The position numbers and the translations under genes are program-made. A DNA stretch of 64,000 nucleotides from Pseudobdellovibrionaceae bacterium (GTDB lineage: Bacteria; Bdellovibrionota; Bdellovibrionia; Bdellovibrionales; UBA1609): assembly GCA_947444305.1 (NCBI GenBank), contig CANEZP010000005.1:167771-231770 (forward strand), read 5' to 3'. The stretch's first letter is position 1, and the number at the start of each line of letters is the position of its first letter. This document shows positions 54,186 through 63,563 of the stretch, piece by piece. The notes under the pieces are model-generated. The model saw only the letters and a list, made by a program, of their open reading frames with translations, had not been told where the DNA came from and did no database searches.

Positions 54186-54374
54186 TCACTGTGCGCGTTC
54201 GGCACTGAGGTTGATGATTTCGCCGTCTTCAACCTCGTAGCTGATTTCGATCGGATTGCAGCAAACTTGGCAATCTTCGATGTAAGACTGCGTGCCGTAA
54301 AGTTCTTCGAGCACCATCGAAATACTCTGCCCGCAGTAAGGACAGGTAAAAAACTTTTCGGCTTCAAATTCCAT
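54186..54374 (-). CDS. CPXCG motif-containing cysteine-rich protein
   Basis: 62 residues, with two zinc-ribbon pairs: FTCPYCGQSI and EDCQVCCNPI. The family is small, conserved in proteobacteria, and of unknown role. ATG 54374 overlaps the TerC stop by 11 bp. Longer frames upstream are not supported. Confidence 0.85.
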   Translation of the reverse strand: MEFEAEKFFTCPYCGQSISMVLEELYGTQSYIEDCQVCCNPIEISYEVEDGEIINLSAERAQ

Positions 54375-55299
54375 TTTTATCCGTACGGCTGACGTACCAG
54401 GAGCCCAAACCCGCCGTCGCCAGAATCGCGAAGATGACGAGCAAAGACACCCAGCTCGGGATTTTGACGAAATCAACGATCAGCATCTTTGTCCCGATGA
54501 ACGCCAAAATTGCGGCCAAGCCGGGCTTAAGGTAACGGAGTTCGTTGAGGCCGTCCGCGAGCACGAAGTACAACGCGCGCAAACCTAGGATCGCGAGAAT
54601 ATTCGAGGCAAACGCCACGAAAGAATCCTGCGTGACCGCGAATACCGCCGGGATCGAATCGACCGCAAAAACGAGATCGGTCGCTTCGATCACCACGAGC
54701 GCCATGAATAATGGAGTTACCTTAAGGATGCCGTTATCTTTCACGAAGAAATGCGCGCCCTCGGTCTTTTCGGTGGTGGGCACGATCTTACGGAGCAAAC
54801 GCAGCGACCAGTTTTCTTTCGCGTCGATCTTTTCATCACCGTCGCGCAAAAATTTAATCGCCGTGATTACTAAGATTGCGCCGAATATGTAGAGAATCCA
54901 GTGGAAGTGGTGCAACAGCTGCGCACCCGCGATGATAAAGATAGCGCGCAGAACGATCGCGCCGAGCACGCCGTAAAAAAGAATTCGGTGTTGATATTCA
55001 CCCGGCACGCGGAACGAGCCGAAGATCAATAGAATCACGAAGAGATTGTCGACGCTTAAACTTTTCTCGACCAAATAGCCGGTCAAGAATTCAAGCCCCA
55101 GTTCGGTTCCATATTGATGAGCAAACCAAGCGTTAAAGATCAAAGCGATCGTGATCCACAATCCGCTCTCGAGCAACGCGGCCTTGCGCGACACCTTGTG
55201 GTGCCCACGGCCGAACAGACTTAGGTCGACCGCGAGGAGGACGACGATGCCGATTGTAAACGCGATCCATAACCAGGTGGGGGCGACGGTAAGTTCCAT
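54364..55299 (-). CDS. TerC/Alx family membrane protein
   Basis: 311 residues with eight or nine helices and the conserved acidic membrane motifs EKSLSVDNLFV and EATDLVFAVDSIPA. Alx homologs export manganese or respond to alkaline pH; TerC homologs affect tellurite resistance and metalation of exported proteins. I looked for the manganese riboswitch that precedes alx in E. coli and did not find it. Confidence 0.88.
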   Translation of the reverse strand: MELTVAPTWLWIAFTIGIVVLLAVDLSLFGRGHHKVSRKAALLESGLWITIALIFNAWFAHQYGTELGLEFLTGYLVEKSLSVDNLFVILLIFGSFRVPGEYQHRILFYGVLGAIVLRAIFIIAGAQLLHHFHWILYIFGAILVITAIKFLRDGDEKIDAKENWSLRLLRKIVPTTEKTEGAHFFVKDNGILKVTPLFMALVVIEATDLVFAVDSIPAVFAVTQDSFVAFASNILAILGLRALYFVLADGLNELRYLKPGLAAILAFIGTKMLIVDFVKIPSWVSLLVIFAILATAGLGSWYVSRTDKNGI

Positions 55300-55363
55300 A
55301 AGCCTAAGGGTAAGCGTATTGATACTTTTAAGAAATTAGATAATAGGGCGGCTAACGCTTCGC

Positions 55364-55428
55364 TTATTTCAAAGTGAAGGTCTTCATCAACTTCACTATT
55401 TAAGAGTAAAGCTCTTCATGAGCTTTAC
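55364..55428 (-). repeat. duplicated coding tail of the LysR gene (two 33-nt copies)
   Basis: Reverse strand. The gene ends VKLMKSFTLK then TAG at 55396-55428. Directly downstream, 55364-55396 reads VKLMKTFTLK then TAA in a different frame. Of eleven codons, six differ, five of them synonymously (counting the stop) and one as Ser to Thr. The synonymous pattern means both copies have been under coding selection. Confidence 0.8.
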
Positions 55429-56271
55429 CGCGATTGGGTTTTCGACTTTGCGTTCGGCCGCGACGAGCCAGACTTCTTCGTGCACGCCTTCGAGCCGGCC
55501 GATGCGTTTCAGTGCTCCGTCTTTAAAATCGCCGACTTCGGACAACGGCGCCATGCCCAAGCCGTGGGAAGCGAGCGTTCGCTGCAAAGACGTATCTTGA
55601 GTCTCCGCCACCGGCGAGATCGTAATGTCTTGCAGTTTAAAATAGTGATTTAGATCGTGACGGAGCTTCGAGTGCAACGTCGGCATGACCATGGGTTTTC
55701 CCTCAAGCGATTGGGGAAAAGATTTTTTAAGGTCGACGAACTTTGCCGAGCCGTAGATGGATACCGGCAATTTCGCTACCGATTTCGAGAACACTTGGCT
55801 GCGCTCGATCGCCGGCGCGGGGAAGTTCGATAATATTAAGTCGATGCGGTGGGCGTAAAGCTCCCGGAAGAGCTCATCGCCTTTGCCTTCTAAAATCGAC
55901 ACGGTACACGGCCCTGCCTTATAAGCTTCCATGACCAACGCGAGCGTTACGCTTTTAGGGACGCTATCCAGCGCGCCGATTTGTAAGTGGGTTTGGTTCC
56001 CGAGCGAGCGGTCCTGCAAAACCTCGATCATCTCGTCACCGAGACGGAAGATTTCGTTGGCGTAGTCCAACGCCGCACGGCCCGCTTCCGTCAGGACCAT
56101 TTTCCGGTTGCGGCGGTCGAACAACGGCTTGCCGACCATTTCTTCGAGTTGTTTCAGTTGCAGGCTCAACGTCGGTTGGCCCAACCGTAACTTTTCGGCC
56201 GCTTTCGCTATTCCACCCTCGTTGGCGATTTCACGAAAATAGTATAGATGATGGTAGTTCAGCCATTGCAC
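55396..56271 (-). CDS. nhaR: NhaR-like LysR family transcriptional activator
   Basis: 291 residues. The winged-helix N-terminus WLNYHHLYYFREIANEGGIAKAAEKL, GQPTLSLQLKQLEE is NhaR-like, and the effector domain follows (ILEGKGDELFRELYAHRIDLILSN). NhaR activates sodium/proton antiporter genes in response to sodium in E. coli; no antiporter gene is next to it here. Start GTG at 56271. It overlaps a 33-nt duplicated tail at its stop. Confidence 0.85.
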   Translation of the reverse strand: MQWLNYHHLYYFREIANEGGIAKAAEKLRLGQPTLSLQLKQLEEMVGKPLFDRRNRKMVLTEAGRAALDYANEIFRLGDEMIEVLQDRSLGNQTHLQIGALDSVPKSVTLALVMEAYKAGPCTVSILEGKGDELFRELYAHRIDLILSNFPAPAIERSQVFSKSVAKLPVSIYGSAKFVDLKKSFPQSLEGKPMVMPTLHSKLRHDLNHYFKLQDITISPVAETQDTSLQRTLASHGLGMAPLSEVGDFKDGALKRIGRLEGVHEEVWLVAAERKVENPIAVKLMKSFTLK

Positions 56272-56391
56272 GAGACACTCGCTTTGTTAGATCGGTTCGC
56301 TTCGTTTTTCTAAAAGCAAATGATCAAACTTATCGACTTTTAAAATGTTTTCGTCAAGGGTAGTATCACTTTGTACTGGAGGTACATTTTT

Positions 56392-57303
56392 ATGACTTGG
56401 ATTAAACGCATTGGTTTGTTCCTTACGGTGAACATCCTTGTGATGATCACTATATCTTTTATTCTTAATATCTTGGGCGCGGGCCGTTTCTTGACGGCGC
56501 AAGGCCTGAACATGGGCGCGCTCATGGTTTTCTGTTTGGTGTGGGGTATGGGTGGAGCGTTCATCTCGCTCGCGATCTCGCGCATGATGGCTAAGTGGAT
56601 GATGGGCGTAAAAGTGATTGCCCCCGACGAACGCGATCCAGAACTGCGCGCGCTTGTGCAAACCGTTCATCAGCTGGCGCAGGCCGCACGTCTGCCGAAG
56701 ATGCCCGAAGTCGGGATTTACGAATCACCCGAAGTGAACGCGTTCGCGACCGGGCCGACGAAGGCACGCTCGCTGGTCGCGGTTTCTAGCGGTTTGCTTA
56801 ACCGCATGAACGACGATCAGGTGAAGGGCGTACTTGCGCACGAAGTGGCCCACATCGCCAACGGCGACATGGTCACGATGACGCTCATTCAAGGTGTAGT
56901 GAATGCGTTCGTTATGTTCCTAGCGCGGATTATCGCTTACGCCATCACCATGTCCCGCGGCAGTGATTCCGAGGAACGTGGCAGCCCTATGCTCTTCTAT
57001 CTCGTCACTTTCGTGCTCGAGATGGTTTTCATGGTGCTCGGATCAATCGTCGTGGCTTGGTTTTCTCGTCTACGTGAGTTCCGGGCCGATGCCGGCGGGG
57101 CGCGATTTGCGGGCCGCGAGAACATGATCGCCGCGCTTCAAGGGCTTCAGCGTACCGTTATGGAACCAGTAGATCAGGAACATGCGCAACCTGCGCTGGC
57201 CGCGATGAAGATTTCGTCCAAGCCCGGTGGTTTTGCGTTGCTCTTCTCTACCCACCCGCCGCTTGAACAACGGATTGAGCGTCTTAAGACGATGAGAATC
57301 TAA
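56392..57303 (+). CDS. htpX: heat-shock zinc protease HtpX
   Basis: 303 residues, with helices near both ends of the N-terminal third and a second pair after 165. The zinc site HEVAH (His150, Glu151, His154) and a downstream EFRADAGGARFAG carrying the third ligand are present. HtpX degrades misfolded inner-membrane proteins. GGAGG precedes the ATG at 56392. A clear terminator follows. Confidence 0.92.
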   Translation: MTWIKRIGLFLTVNILVMITISFILNILGAGRFLTAQGLNMGALMVFCLVWGMGGAFISLAISRMMAKWMMGVKVIAPDERDPELRALVQTVHQLAQAARLPKMPEVGIYESPEVNAFATGPTKARSLVAVSSGLLNRMNDDQVKGVLAHEVAHIANGDMVTMTLIQGVVNAFVMFLARIIAYAITMSRGSDSEERGSPMLFYLVTFVLEMVFMVLGSIVVAWFSRLREFRADAGGARFAGRENMIAALQGLQRTVMEPVDQEHAQPALAAMKISSKPGGFALLFSTHPPLEQRIERLKTMRI

Positions 57304-57345
57304 TCTGGGCGTGTGAGTTTTAGACGATCCACTACAATTTTCACG

Positions 57346-57369
57346 AAAAGGCTCCTCCGGGAGCCTTTT
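57346..57369 (+). terminator. Rho-independent terminator after htpX
   Basis: AAAAGGCTCC and GGAGCCTTTT form a perfect 10-bp stem around TCCG, ending in four T residues. A mirror-symmetric A-run at the left arm means it could also stop transcription in the other direction. Confidence 0.8.
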
Positions 57370-57480
57370 AACGTAGGCGAGGCACGATCTCGCCTTTTCT
57401 TTTTTCAGCTCCACCCATTTTCGTTGAGTTGTGGTACACACCTTTCCTCACTCTATAGAAAATAAGTTAGGCAGGATCTC

Positions 57481-59259
57481 TTGGAAACTTTCGCAGAACT
57501 ATCATTAACGCCCGAAATTCAACGCGCCATCGACGAACTTGGTTACACCAAGCCTAGTCCGATCCAAGCGCAAGCGCTCCCGATTCTCCTCGGTGAGAGC
57601 ACGGATTTCATCGGGTTAGCCGCCACCGGTACCGGCAAAACCGCGGCCTTTTCGATTCCGCTTCTTTCCAAGATCGATCCCACCGTTAAAGGTGTTCAAG
57701 CCATCATCCTTTGTCCCACTCGCGAACTCTGCATGCAGGTGTCGGGGCAAGTAAACCTACTCGGTAAATACAAAGGCATTCAGGCGCTCCCCATTTACGG
57801 TGGTGCCGGTTATGATGAGCAGTTGCGTGGCCTCAAGAAAGGCGTTCCCGTTGTCGTCGGAACTCCCGGCCGCGTGATCGATCACTTGAATCGTAAGACT
57901 CTGCACCTTGATAAAGTACAGATCGTCGTCCTCGACGAAGCGGACGAAATGATCTCGATGGGTTTCCGTGAAGATATGGAAACGATCTTGGCTACCGTGC
58001 CCGAAGATCAAAACAAAACTTGGTTATTCTCGGCCACGATGAGCGGCCCCGTTCGCACCGTCGCCAACCAATTTTTGACGAAGCCTAAACAAGTTCAAGT
58101 CAACCGTACCGAAATGCTTTCGAGCGGCGTTGAGCAAATCTGCTACATGACCCAAGAAAAAAATAAGCCCGAAGTGCTTTGTAAACTGATCGACGCCGCC
58201 GATGATTTTTACGGCGTTATCTTTTGCCAGATGAAGTCGTTGGTCACGGATCTGACTTCGTACCTTGCCGACCGTGGCTACAAAGTCGATTGCCTCCACG
58301 GTGATATGAGCCAAGCCGCGCGCGAAACGGCAATGGCCGCCTTCCGCCAAAAACGAAAAAAGATTTTAGTTTGTACCGATGTCGCTTCACGCGGCCTCGA
58401 CGTAAAAGACATCACGCACGTGGTGAATTACTCGTTACCCCGTGAGCTCGACAGCTACGTACACCGTATCGGCCGTACCGCCCGCAGCGGTAAAACCGGT
58501 ATCGCGATCAGCCTCGTGACTCCGCAACACCGCTATCTTTTAAACAAAATCGAAGCGTTGACCAAGAGCCAGTTCACCGAAGGCACGATCCCCACCCGCA
58601 AAGAAATCGGGATGAAGAAGATCGCGCAAATGTTGCCGCAGTTCACCGCGGTCACCAACGTTGAACGCGCGCAAGCCTTGCTCGACCAAACTTGGAAAGA
58701 CGCTTTGGCTTCGATGACCGCCGAAGAAGTGGCCGCGCGCTTCTTGTCGATGTCGTACCCGTGGGTATTCCTCGACGAGGTTCGCCCGCCTACGATGGAA
58801 CGCTCAACCAGCAAAGCCTCTTTCGAAGGTCCGCGCCGCGAAGGCCGTGATCACGGGCCGCGCGCGCCCTACCGCCGTGATGATCGTAGAGACGACCGTC
58901 GTGACGAACGACCGGCTTATCGCCGCGATGACCGCCGCGACGAAGCGCCCCGCCCGGCGTTTCGCCGTGACGACCGTGCCGCCGCTGATTCGCGCGACAG
59001 CCGTCCGTCTTCGTTCGGTGATCGCCGTGGTACCGCGGACTTCCAGCGTGAAGAACGTAGCGAGCGTCCCGCGTTTAAGCCTAAGTTTGATAAACAAGCT
59101 CCGCGCAAAGACCGTGCGGCTAAATTTCAAGCGCCGAAATCTAAATCGGATTTCACCAAAGGCCCGTTCGCGAAGTTTGCCAAAGGCGGCGCGGGTTCGG
59201 CTAAGAAGAAGTCGAGCGCGGATTCTCCTCCGCGCCGGCGTTCGGTCGAAGCCCCCTAA
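57481..59259 (+). CDS. DEAD-box RNA helicase with RDD-rich tail
   Basis: 592 residues from a TTG. Motifs: Q motif PSPIQAQALP, I AATGTGKTAAF, II LDEADEM, III SATMS, V DVASRGLDV, VI HRIGRTARSGKTG. The C-terminal 120 residues are low complexity (repeats of RRDDRRD and DRRDE, then SSFGDRRG), likely RNA-binding. Resembles CsdA/DbpA-type helicases. It likely acts in ribosome or RNA remodelling. Confidence 0.92.
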   Translation: METFAELSLTPEIQRAIDELGYTKPSPIQAQALPILLGESTDFIGLAATGTGKTAAFSIPLLSKIDPTVKGVQAIILCPTRELCMQVSGQVNLLGKYKGIQALPIYGGAGYDEQLRGLKKGVPVVVGTPGRVIDHLNRKTLHLDKVQIVVLDEADEMISMGFREDMETILATVPEDQNKTWLFSATMSGPVRTVANQFLTKPKQVQVNRTEMLSSGVEQICYMTQEKNKPEVLCKLIDAADDFYGVIFCQMKSLVTDLTSYLADRGYKVDCLHGDMSQAARETAMAAFRQKRKKILVCTDVASRGLDVKDITHVVNYSLPRELDSYVHRIGRTARSGKTGIAISLVTPQHRYLLNKIEALTKSQFTEGTIPTRKEIGMKKIAQMLPQFTAVTNVERAQALLDQTWKDALASMTAEEVAARFLSMSYPWVFLDEVRPPTMERSTSKASFEGPRREGRDHGPRAPYRRDDRRDDRRDERPAYRRDDRRDEAPRPAFRRDDRAAADSRDSRPSSFGDRRGTADFQREERSERPAFKPKFDKQAPRKDRAAKFQAPKSKSDFTKGPFAKFAKGGAGSAKKKSSADSPPRRRSVEAP

Positions 59260-59296
59260 GGTTGAACTTTTAGCGGGTTTCCGGTAGGACAAGGTC

Positions 59297-60907
59297 ATGA
59301 TTAGCACATCCAATGTTTCGTTAAGCTTCGGCGGCAAGAAATTGTTCGAGGACGTGAACGTTAAGTTCACGCCCGGGAATTGCTACGGGTTGATCGGCGC
59401 TAACGGCGCCGGTAAAACGACTTTCCTTAAAATCTTGTCTAAAGAGATCGAGCCCAACACAGGGGACGTGATCCTACCCGGCGACAAACGCCTTTCGGTA
59501 TTGCGCCAAGATCACTACGCATTTGATGACATCGAAGTGTTGAAAACCGTGATGATGGGTAACGAAAAGTTATTCGCCATCATTGCCGAAAAAGACGCCC
59601 TCTACGCTAAACCCGACTTCAACGACGCCGACGGCGAGCGCGCCTCCGTACTTGAAACCGAATTCGGTGAGATGAACGGCTGGAACGCCGAAGCCGATGC
59701 GGGCTCGATGCTCGAAGGATTGGGGATCGCCGTCCCGTTGCACACCAAGTTGATGAAAGAACTTGATCCGGGTTTGAAGATCAAAGTTTTGCTCGCGCAA
59801 GCGTTGTTTGGTCAGCCTGACATTCTGCTGCTGGATGAACCGACCAATCACTTGGATATCTACGCGATTCAATGGCTCGAGGAGTTTTTGTACAACTTCG
59901 AGAACACGGTCATCGTCGTCTCTCACGACCGGCACTTCTTAAATAAAGTGTGCACCCACATGGCCGATATCGATTTTTCGAAGATTACCGTGTACTCGGG
60001 CAATTACGATTTCTGGCGCCAGGCCTCGGAATTAAATCAGCGCATGCGCTCGGATCAAAATCGTAAAACGGCCGAAAAGGCCGAGGAGCTCAAGGCGTTT
60101 ATCCGTCGCTTTAGCGCGAACGCTTCGAAATCACGTCAGGCTTCCTCGCGCTCGAAGCAGCTTGAAAAGTTGGACTTGAGCGAATTGCCGATTTCTACCC
60201 GTAAGACGCCGTTCGTTGGCTTCGAGTCGAAACGCGAAGCGGGCAAAGACATCCTCACCGTTGAGAAATTAAATAAGACCGTGAACGGCGAGCACCTTTT
60301 GAAAGACGTCAGCTTCACCGTGCAAAAAGGCGACAAGATCGTTCTGCTCGGCCGCAATGATTTGGCCAAGACGGCGCTGCTCGATATCCTCGGCGGCGAA
60401 ACGCAGCCCGATTCCGGCACGGCCACCTGGGGCGTGACGACCACGGTCGGCTACTTCCCGACCGACAACAGCAAGTACTTCAACGTTGAGATGCCTACGC
60501 TCGTGGATTGGCTGCGCCAGTATTCGGATGAAAAAGACGAAGCGTTTTTACGCGGCTTCTTGGGCCGAATGCTCTTTAGCCGCGACGAAGCGCTCAAAAA
60601 ACCGAGCGTGCTCTCCGGGGGCGAAAAAGTCCGCTGCATGCTTTCAAAAATTATGTTGAGCGGCGCGAACGTTCTCTTGCTCGACGGCCCGACCGCGCAT
60701 TTGGATTTAGAGTCGATCACGGCGGTTAACGAAGGTTTACAGCGCTTTCCCGGCACCGTGATCTTCACTTCGCACGATCATGAATTTATCCAGACTTGCG
60801 CAAACCGTATCATCGAGCTCGACGGCGGCGTGAAAGACGACGACCGGGTTTCGTACGATGAGTACATCGAATCACGTAAACCTGCCGGAACCGCGGCGCA
60901 CGCTTAA
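59297..60907 (+). CDS. ABC-F ATPase (YbiT/Ettalike clade)
   Basis: 536 residues. NBD1: Walker A GANGAGKT (34-41), LLLDEPTNHLD (177-187), but the signature is KELDPGLKIKVLLAQALF rather than LSGG. NBD2: GRNDLAKT (352-359) lacks the usual glycine before Lys, LSGGEKVR (439-446), and LLLDGPTAHLD has Gly where the catalytic Glu is expected. I recall such variations in this clade, so they may be family-typical. The protein likely acts on the ribosomal E-site. AAGG precedes the ATG. Confidence 0.85.
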   Translation: MISTSNVSLSFGGKKLFEDVNVKFTPGNCYGLIGANGAGKTTFLKILSKEIEPNTGDVILPGDKRLSVLRQDHYAFDDIEVLKTVMMGNEKLFAIIAEKDALYAKPDFNDADGERASVLETEFGEMNGWNAEADAGSMLEGLGIAVPLHTKLMKELDPGLKIKVLLAQALFGQPDILLLDEPTNHLDIYAIQWLEEFLYNFENTVIVVSHDRHFLNKVCTHMADIDFSKITVYSGNYDFWRQASELNQRMRSDQNRKTAEKAEELKAFIRRFSANASKSRQASSRSKQLEKLDLSELPISTRKTPFVGFESKREAGKDILTVEKLNKTVNGEHLLKDVSFTVQKGDKIVLLGRNDLAKTALLDILGGETQPDSGTATWGVTTTVGYFPTDNSKYFNVEMPTLVDWLRQYSDEKDEAFLRGFLGRMLFSRDEALKKPSVLSGGEKVRCMLSKIMLSGANVLLLDGPTAHLDLESITAVNEGLQRFPGTVIFTSHDHEFIQTCANRIIELDGGVKDDDRVSYDEYIESRKPAGTAAHA

Positions 60908-60928
60908 ACGCACCGAAGCCTAGTCCTC

Positions 60929-60951
60929 GCCCTTGTGTTTGCCTCAAGGGC
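60929..60951 (+). other. stem-loop between ABC-F and proB genes
   Basis: GCCCTTG and CAAGGGC pair over 7 bp with a nine-base loop. Only GGTCTT follows, so this is a weak terminator at best. It could be an attenuating structure ahead of proB. Confidence 0.4.
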
Positions 60952-60974
60952 GGTCTTACGCCAGACTATTCGTT

Positions 60975-61766
60975 ATGGCTAAAGCTTCGGTAAGATCACA
61001 ACGTTGGGTCGTTAAAGTCGGCAGCAAGATGGTTTGCGACGGCGGGCCGCTTTTGATGCGCGCTTGGATGCAGCAAGTTTCTGAACTCCGTAAAAAACAT
61101 AAAGTCGAAGTGATTTGGGTGTCGTCGGGCGCGATCGCGTGGGCGACCGAGCGCACGGACTTCAAAGCCGCGCAGAGAACGCTGCCGCAGAAGCAGGCGC
61201 TCAGCGCGATCGGCCAGCCGTTGATCATGGATCAGTACAACCTTGCGTTGCAGGCGACCGATCTGTTGGGGTCGCAGGTGCTCTTGACCGCCGGGGATAT
61301 GAAGGACAAAGTGCGCAGGCAAAATCTGCAGAACGTATTGAAAGAGCTTTTGCGCTGGGAAGTCATTCCGATCTTGAATGAGAACGATGCGGTGTCGACG
61401 GCCGAAATTCAATTCGGCGATAACGATGCGCTCGCGAGCCAAGTCGCCGTGATGATGAAAGCCTCGCGCTTAATATTGATGACCGACGTCGACGGGCTTT
61501 ATGATCGTGACCCGAACAACAACCCCGACGCGCAGTTGATTCACTATCGCAAAAAATTAGGTTCTAAAGAAATGAAGATGGCGCACCCAAAGGTCAAATC
61601 CAAAGTCGGTACCGGCGGAATGTATTCGAAGCTGCTCGCCGCCGAGCGTGCGAGTAAAGCCGGCATCGTTACGCACATGGTTCGTGGCGATATCCCGCGC
61701 AACCTTTTACAGATCGCCAACGGCCAAGCGATCGGAACGCAAGTAGGTGGCCATGCCCCTGAATAA
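60975..61766 (+). CDS. proB: glutamate 5-kinase, short form without PUA domain
   Basis: 263 residues. VVKVGSKMVCDGGP, IWVSSGAIAWATER and ILNENDAVSTAEIQFGDND (substrate and nucleotide) are the amino-acid kinase motifs; GTGGMYSKLLAAERA is the conserved late loop. It phosphorylates glutamate as the first step of proline synthesis. E. coli ProB has an extra PUA domain (367 residues) that is missing here. It overlaps proA by 14 bp. Confidence 0.9.
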   Translation: MAKASVRSQRWVVKVGSKMVCDGGPLLMRAWMQQVSELRKKHKVEVIWVSSGAIAWATERTDFKAAQRTLPQKQALSAIGQPLIMDQYNLALQATDLLGSQVLLTAGDMKDKVRRQNLQNVLKELLRWEVIPILNENDAVSTAEIQFGDNDALASQVAVMMKASRLILMTDVDGLYDRDPNNNPDAQLIHYRKKLGSKEMKMAHPKVKSKVGTGGMYSKLLAAERASKAGIVTHMVRGDIPRNLLQIANGQAIGTQVGGHAPE

Positions 61767-63000
61767 AAAAATCGAAAAGTCGATCTTGTCCTTACGTCAG
61801 GGCATGCGCACACAGCGTGCACTCACGGCCGCCCAAAAAAATAAATTGCTCAATGATTTAGCCACGGCGCTGGTTAACGAAGGCGCCGATATCATCCGCG
61901 CGAATCTGAAAGATCTTAAAAGTTTGAAGCCGTCGACGATCCCCTCGTTCAGGGACCGATTGACGTTAACGCCGTCGCGCATCGACGGCATGGCCGAATC
62001 GCTACGCCAAGTGGCCGCTCTACCCGACCCCGTCAACGAAGTGCTCGAACAAAAAACTTTAGACAACGGCTTGCGCCTGAAGAAAATTCGCGCGCCGCTC
62101 GGGCTTATCTTGATGATCTTCGAGTCACGCCCGAACGTGATCCTCGAGGCTTTTTCGCTCGCCTTCAAATCAGGGAATTCGATAGTGTTGCGCGGCGGCT
62201 CCGAATCGAAACATTCGGCCAAGGCACTTTACGCCCTCATCAAAAAGATTATGGGACCTTCGGCTTTTTACGGCGTGGAAGATTACGACCGCGCGCACGT
62301 GGCCGAGATGCTTAAACGTAAAGACCTGATCGACATCGTGGTTCCCCGCGGGGGCGAAAAGCTGATCGAGTTTGTGCAGAAATCGGCGATGATGCCGATT
62401 ATCAAAAATGACAGAGGGCTTTGCCACGCCTACATCGCCGGCGATGCCGACTTAGACATGGCCGTGAAGATCGTAACCAACGCGAAGGTGCAGCGACCCG
62501 GCGTGTGCAATTCGCTCGAAACCGTACTCGTGCACGAAGCGGTGGCGGCGAAATTCTTACCGTTATTGTACGCGGCGACCGAAGATGTCGGTTTAAGTTG
62601 GAAGACCGATGCCGCCGGCCTCGCGATTTTGAAAGGTCATGCCCGCGTCGCGAAGGCCGGCCCCAAGGCGTGGGACACGGAATACCTGGATTTAATTTTG
62701 AACTGCCGGATCGTTAAGAATTTGGACGAAGCGCTTTCGCACATTGAAAAGCACGGTTCAAAACATTCGGAAACGATCGTTACCAAATCAGAAACGGACG
62801 CGCGCCGGTTTCAGAACGAGATTGATGCGGCCGTCGTTTACTGGAATGCCTCGACCAGATTTACCGATGGGTTTGAATTTGGTTTGGGTGGCGAACTCGG
62901 CATCAGCACGCAGAAGCTGCACGTACGCGGCCCGGTGGGCTTACGCGAACTGACCACTCCCCGCTGGATTGCCGACGGGACCGGTCAGGTTCGCGAATAA
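61753..63000 (+). CDS. proA: glutamate-5-semialdehyde dehydrogenase
   Basis: 415 residues. The catalytic Cys is in QRPGVCNSLETVLVHE; VLRGGSESKHSA and the VPRGGEKLIEFVQ segment bind the nucleotide and phosphate. Together with ProB it makes glutamate-semialdehyde for proline. ATG 61753 is favoured; a GTG at 61747 is possible. Confidence 0.93.
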   Translation: MPLNKKIEKSILSLRQGMRTQRALTAAQKNKLLNDLATALVNEGADIIRANLKDLKSLKPSTIPSFRDRLTLTPSRIDGMAESLRQVAALPDPVNEVLEQKTLDNGLRLKKIRAPLGLILMIFESRPNVILEAFSLAFKSGNSIVLRGGSESKHSAKALYALIKKIMGPSAFYGVEDYDRAHVAEMLKRKDLIDIVVPRGGEKLIEFVQKSAMMPIIKNDRGLCHAYIAGDADLDMAVKIVTNAKVQRPGVCNSLETVLVHEAVAAKFLPLLYAATEDVGLSWKTDAAGLAILKGHARVAKAGPKAWDTEYLDLILNCRIVKNLDEALSHIEKHGSKHSETIVTKSETDARRFQNEIDAAVVYWNASTRFTDGFEFGLGGELGISTQKLHVRGPVGLRELTTPRWIADGTGQVRE

Positions 63001-63009
63001 CCGAAGCGA

Positions 63010-63516
63010 TTAATGTTTGAAGGGTAACTCACCCAGGTAATCTTTTTTGCCGACCTCGACGCCGTTGTGGCGCAAAATCGCGTAAGCGGTCGTCACGTGG
63101 AAATATAAATTCGGCAAGGCGTGCGAGTGCACGAAGTCGGTGCCGCTCATCCATTTGTTTTCCCAGCGCGGGGTCGTGATCTTTTTCTCTTCGGTGCCTT
63201 TGAAGTCGGCCGCCGACAAAGATTTCAAGTAGGTCTGGACGTCGGCGATTCTTTTCTTAAGCTCGGGCAGCGAAGTTTCTTTGTCGTCGTGGGCCGGTGC
63301 TTCCTTGCCGGTCAAACGGACGCAACAAAGTTTTGCAGTGTCGGTGACCATCTGAACTTGCTTGAGCAAGGGAAACTGATCGGGCGCGAGGCGCGAGTTG
63401 AGCAACACCGACATCTCGACTTTCTTGGCGTCGGCCAGGGCCGCGCCTTTGTCTAAGATTTTCTCGAGATTCGTGAGCGTGCGGCTGAATTGGGGAACGG
63501 TCATTTCGTAAAGCAT
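63010..63516 (-). CDS. DUF1993 domain protein
   Basis: 168 residues. The sequence MTVPQFSRTLTNLEKILDKGAAL begins the family; SRLAPDQFPLLKQVQMVTDTAK and LPNLYFHVTTAYAILRHNGVEVGKKDYLG are its other conserved parts. DUF1993 proteins have a DinB-like four-helix bundle; function unknown. AAGGAG upstream supports ATG 63516. Confidence 0.88.
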   Translation of the reverse strand: MLYEMTVPQFSRTLTNLEKILDKGAALADAKKVEMSVLLNSRLAPDQFPLLKQVQMVTDTAKLCCVRLTGKEAPAHDDKETSLPELKKRIADVQTYLKSLSAADFKGTEEKKITTPRWENKWMSGTDFVHSHALPNLYFHVTTAYAILRHNGVEVGKKDYLGELPFKH

Positions 63517-63563
63517 TTCTATTCTCCTTTGAAGAAGAATAGCTGTAGCACCGGCCCGGTCGA

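Noticed and set aside
55300-55395. Manganese (yybP-ykoY) riboswitch before the TerC/Alx gene
   Set aside because: The upstream sequence is AT-rich without the paired stems and conserved loop bases I would expect; the region is partly the duplicated NhaR tail.
58804-59370. 188-aa reverse open frame under the helicase tail
   Set aside because: It is the antisense of RDD-rich codons in the DEAD-box gene, giving an Arg/Thr/Ala-rich product with no support.
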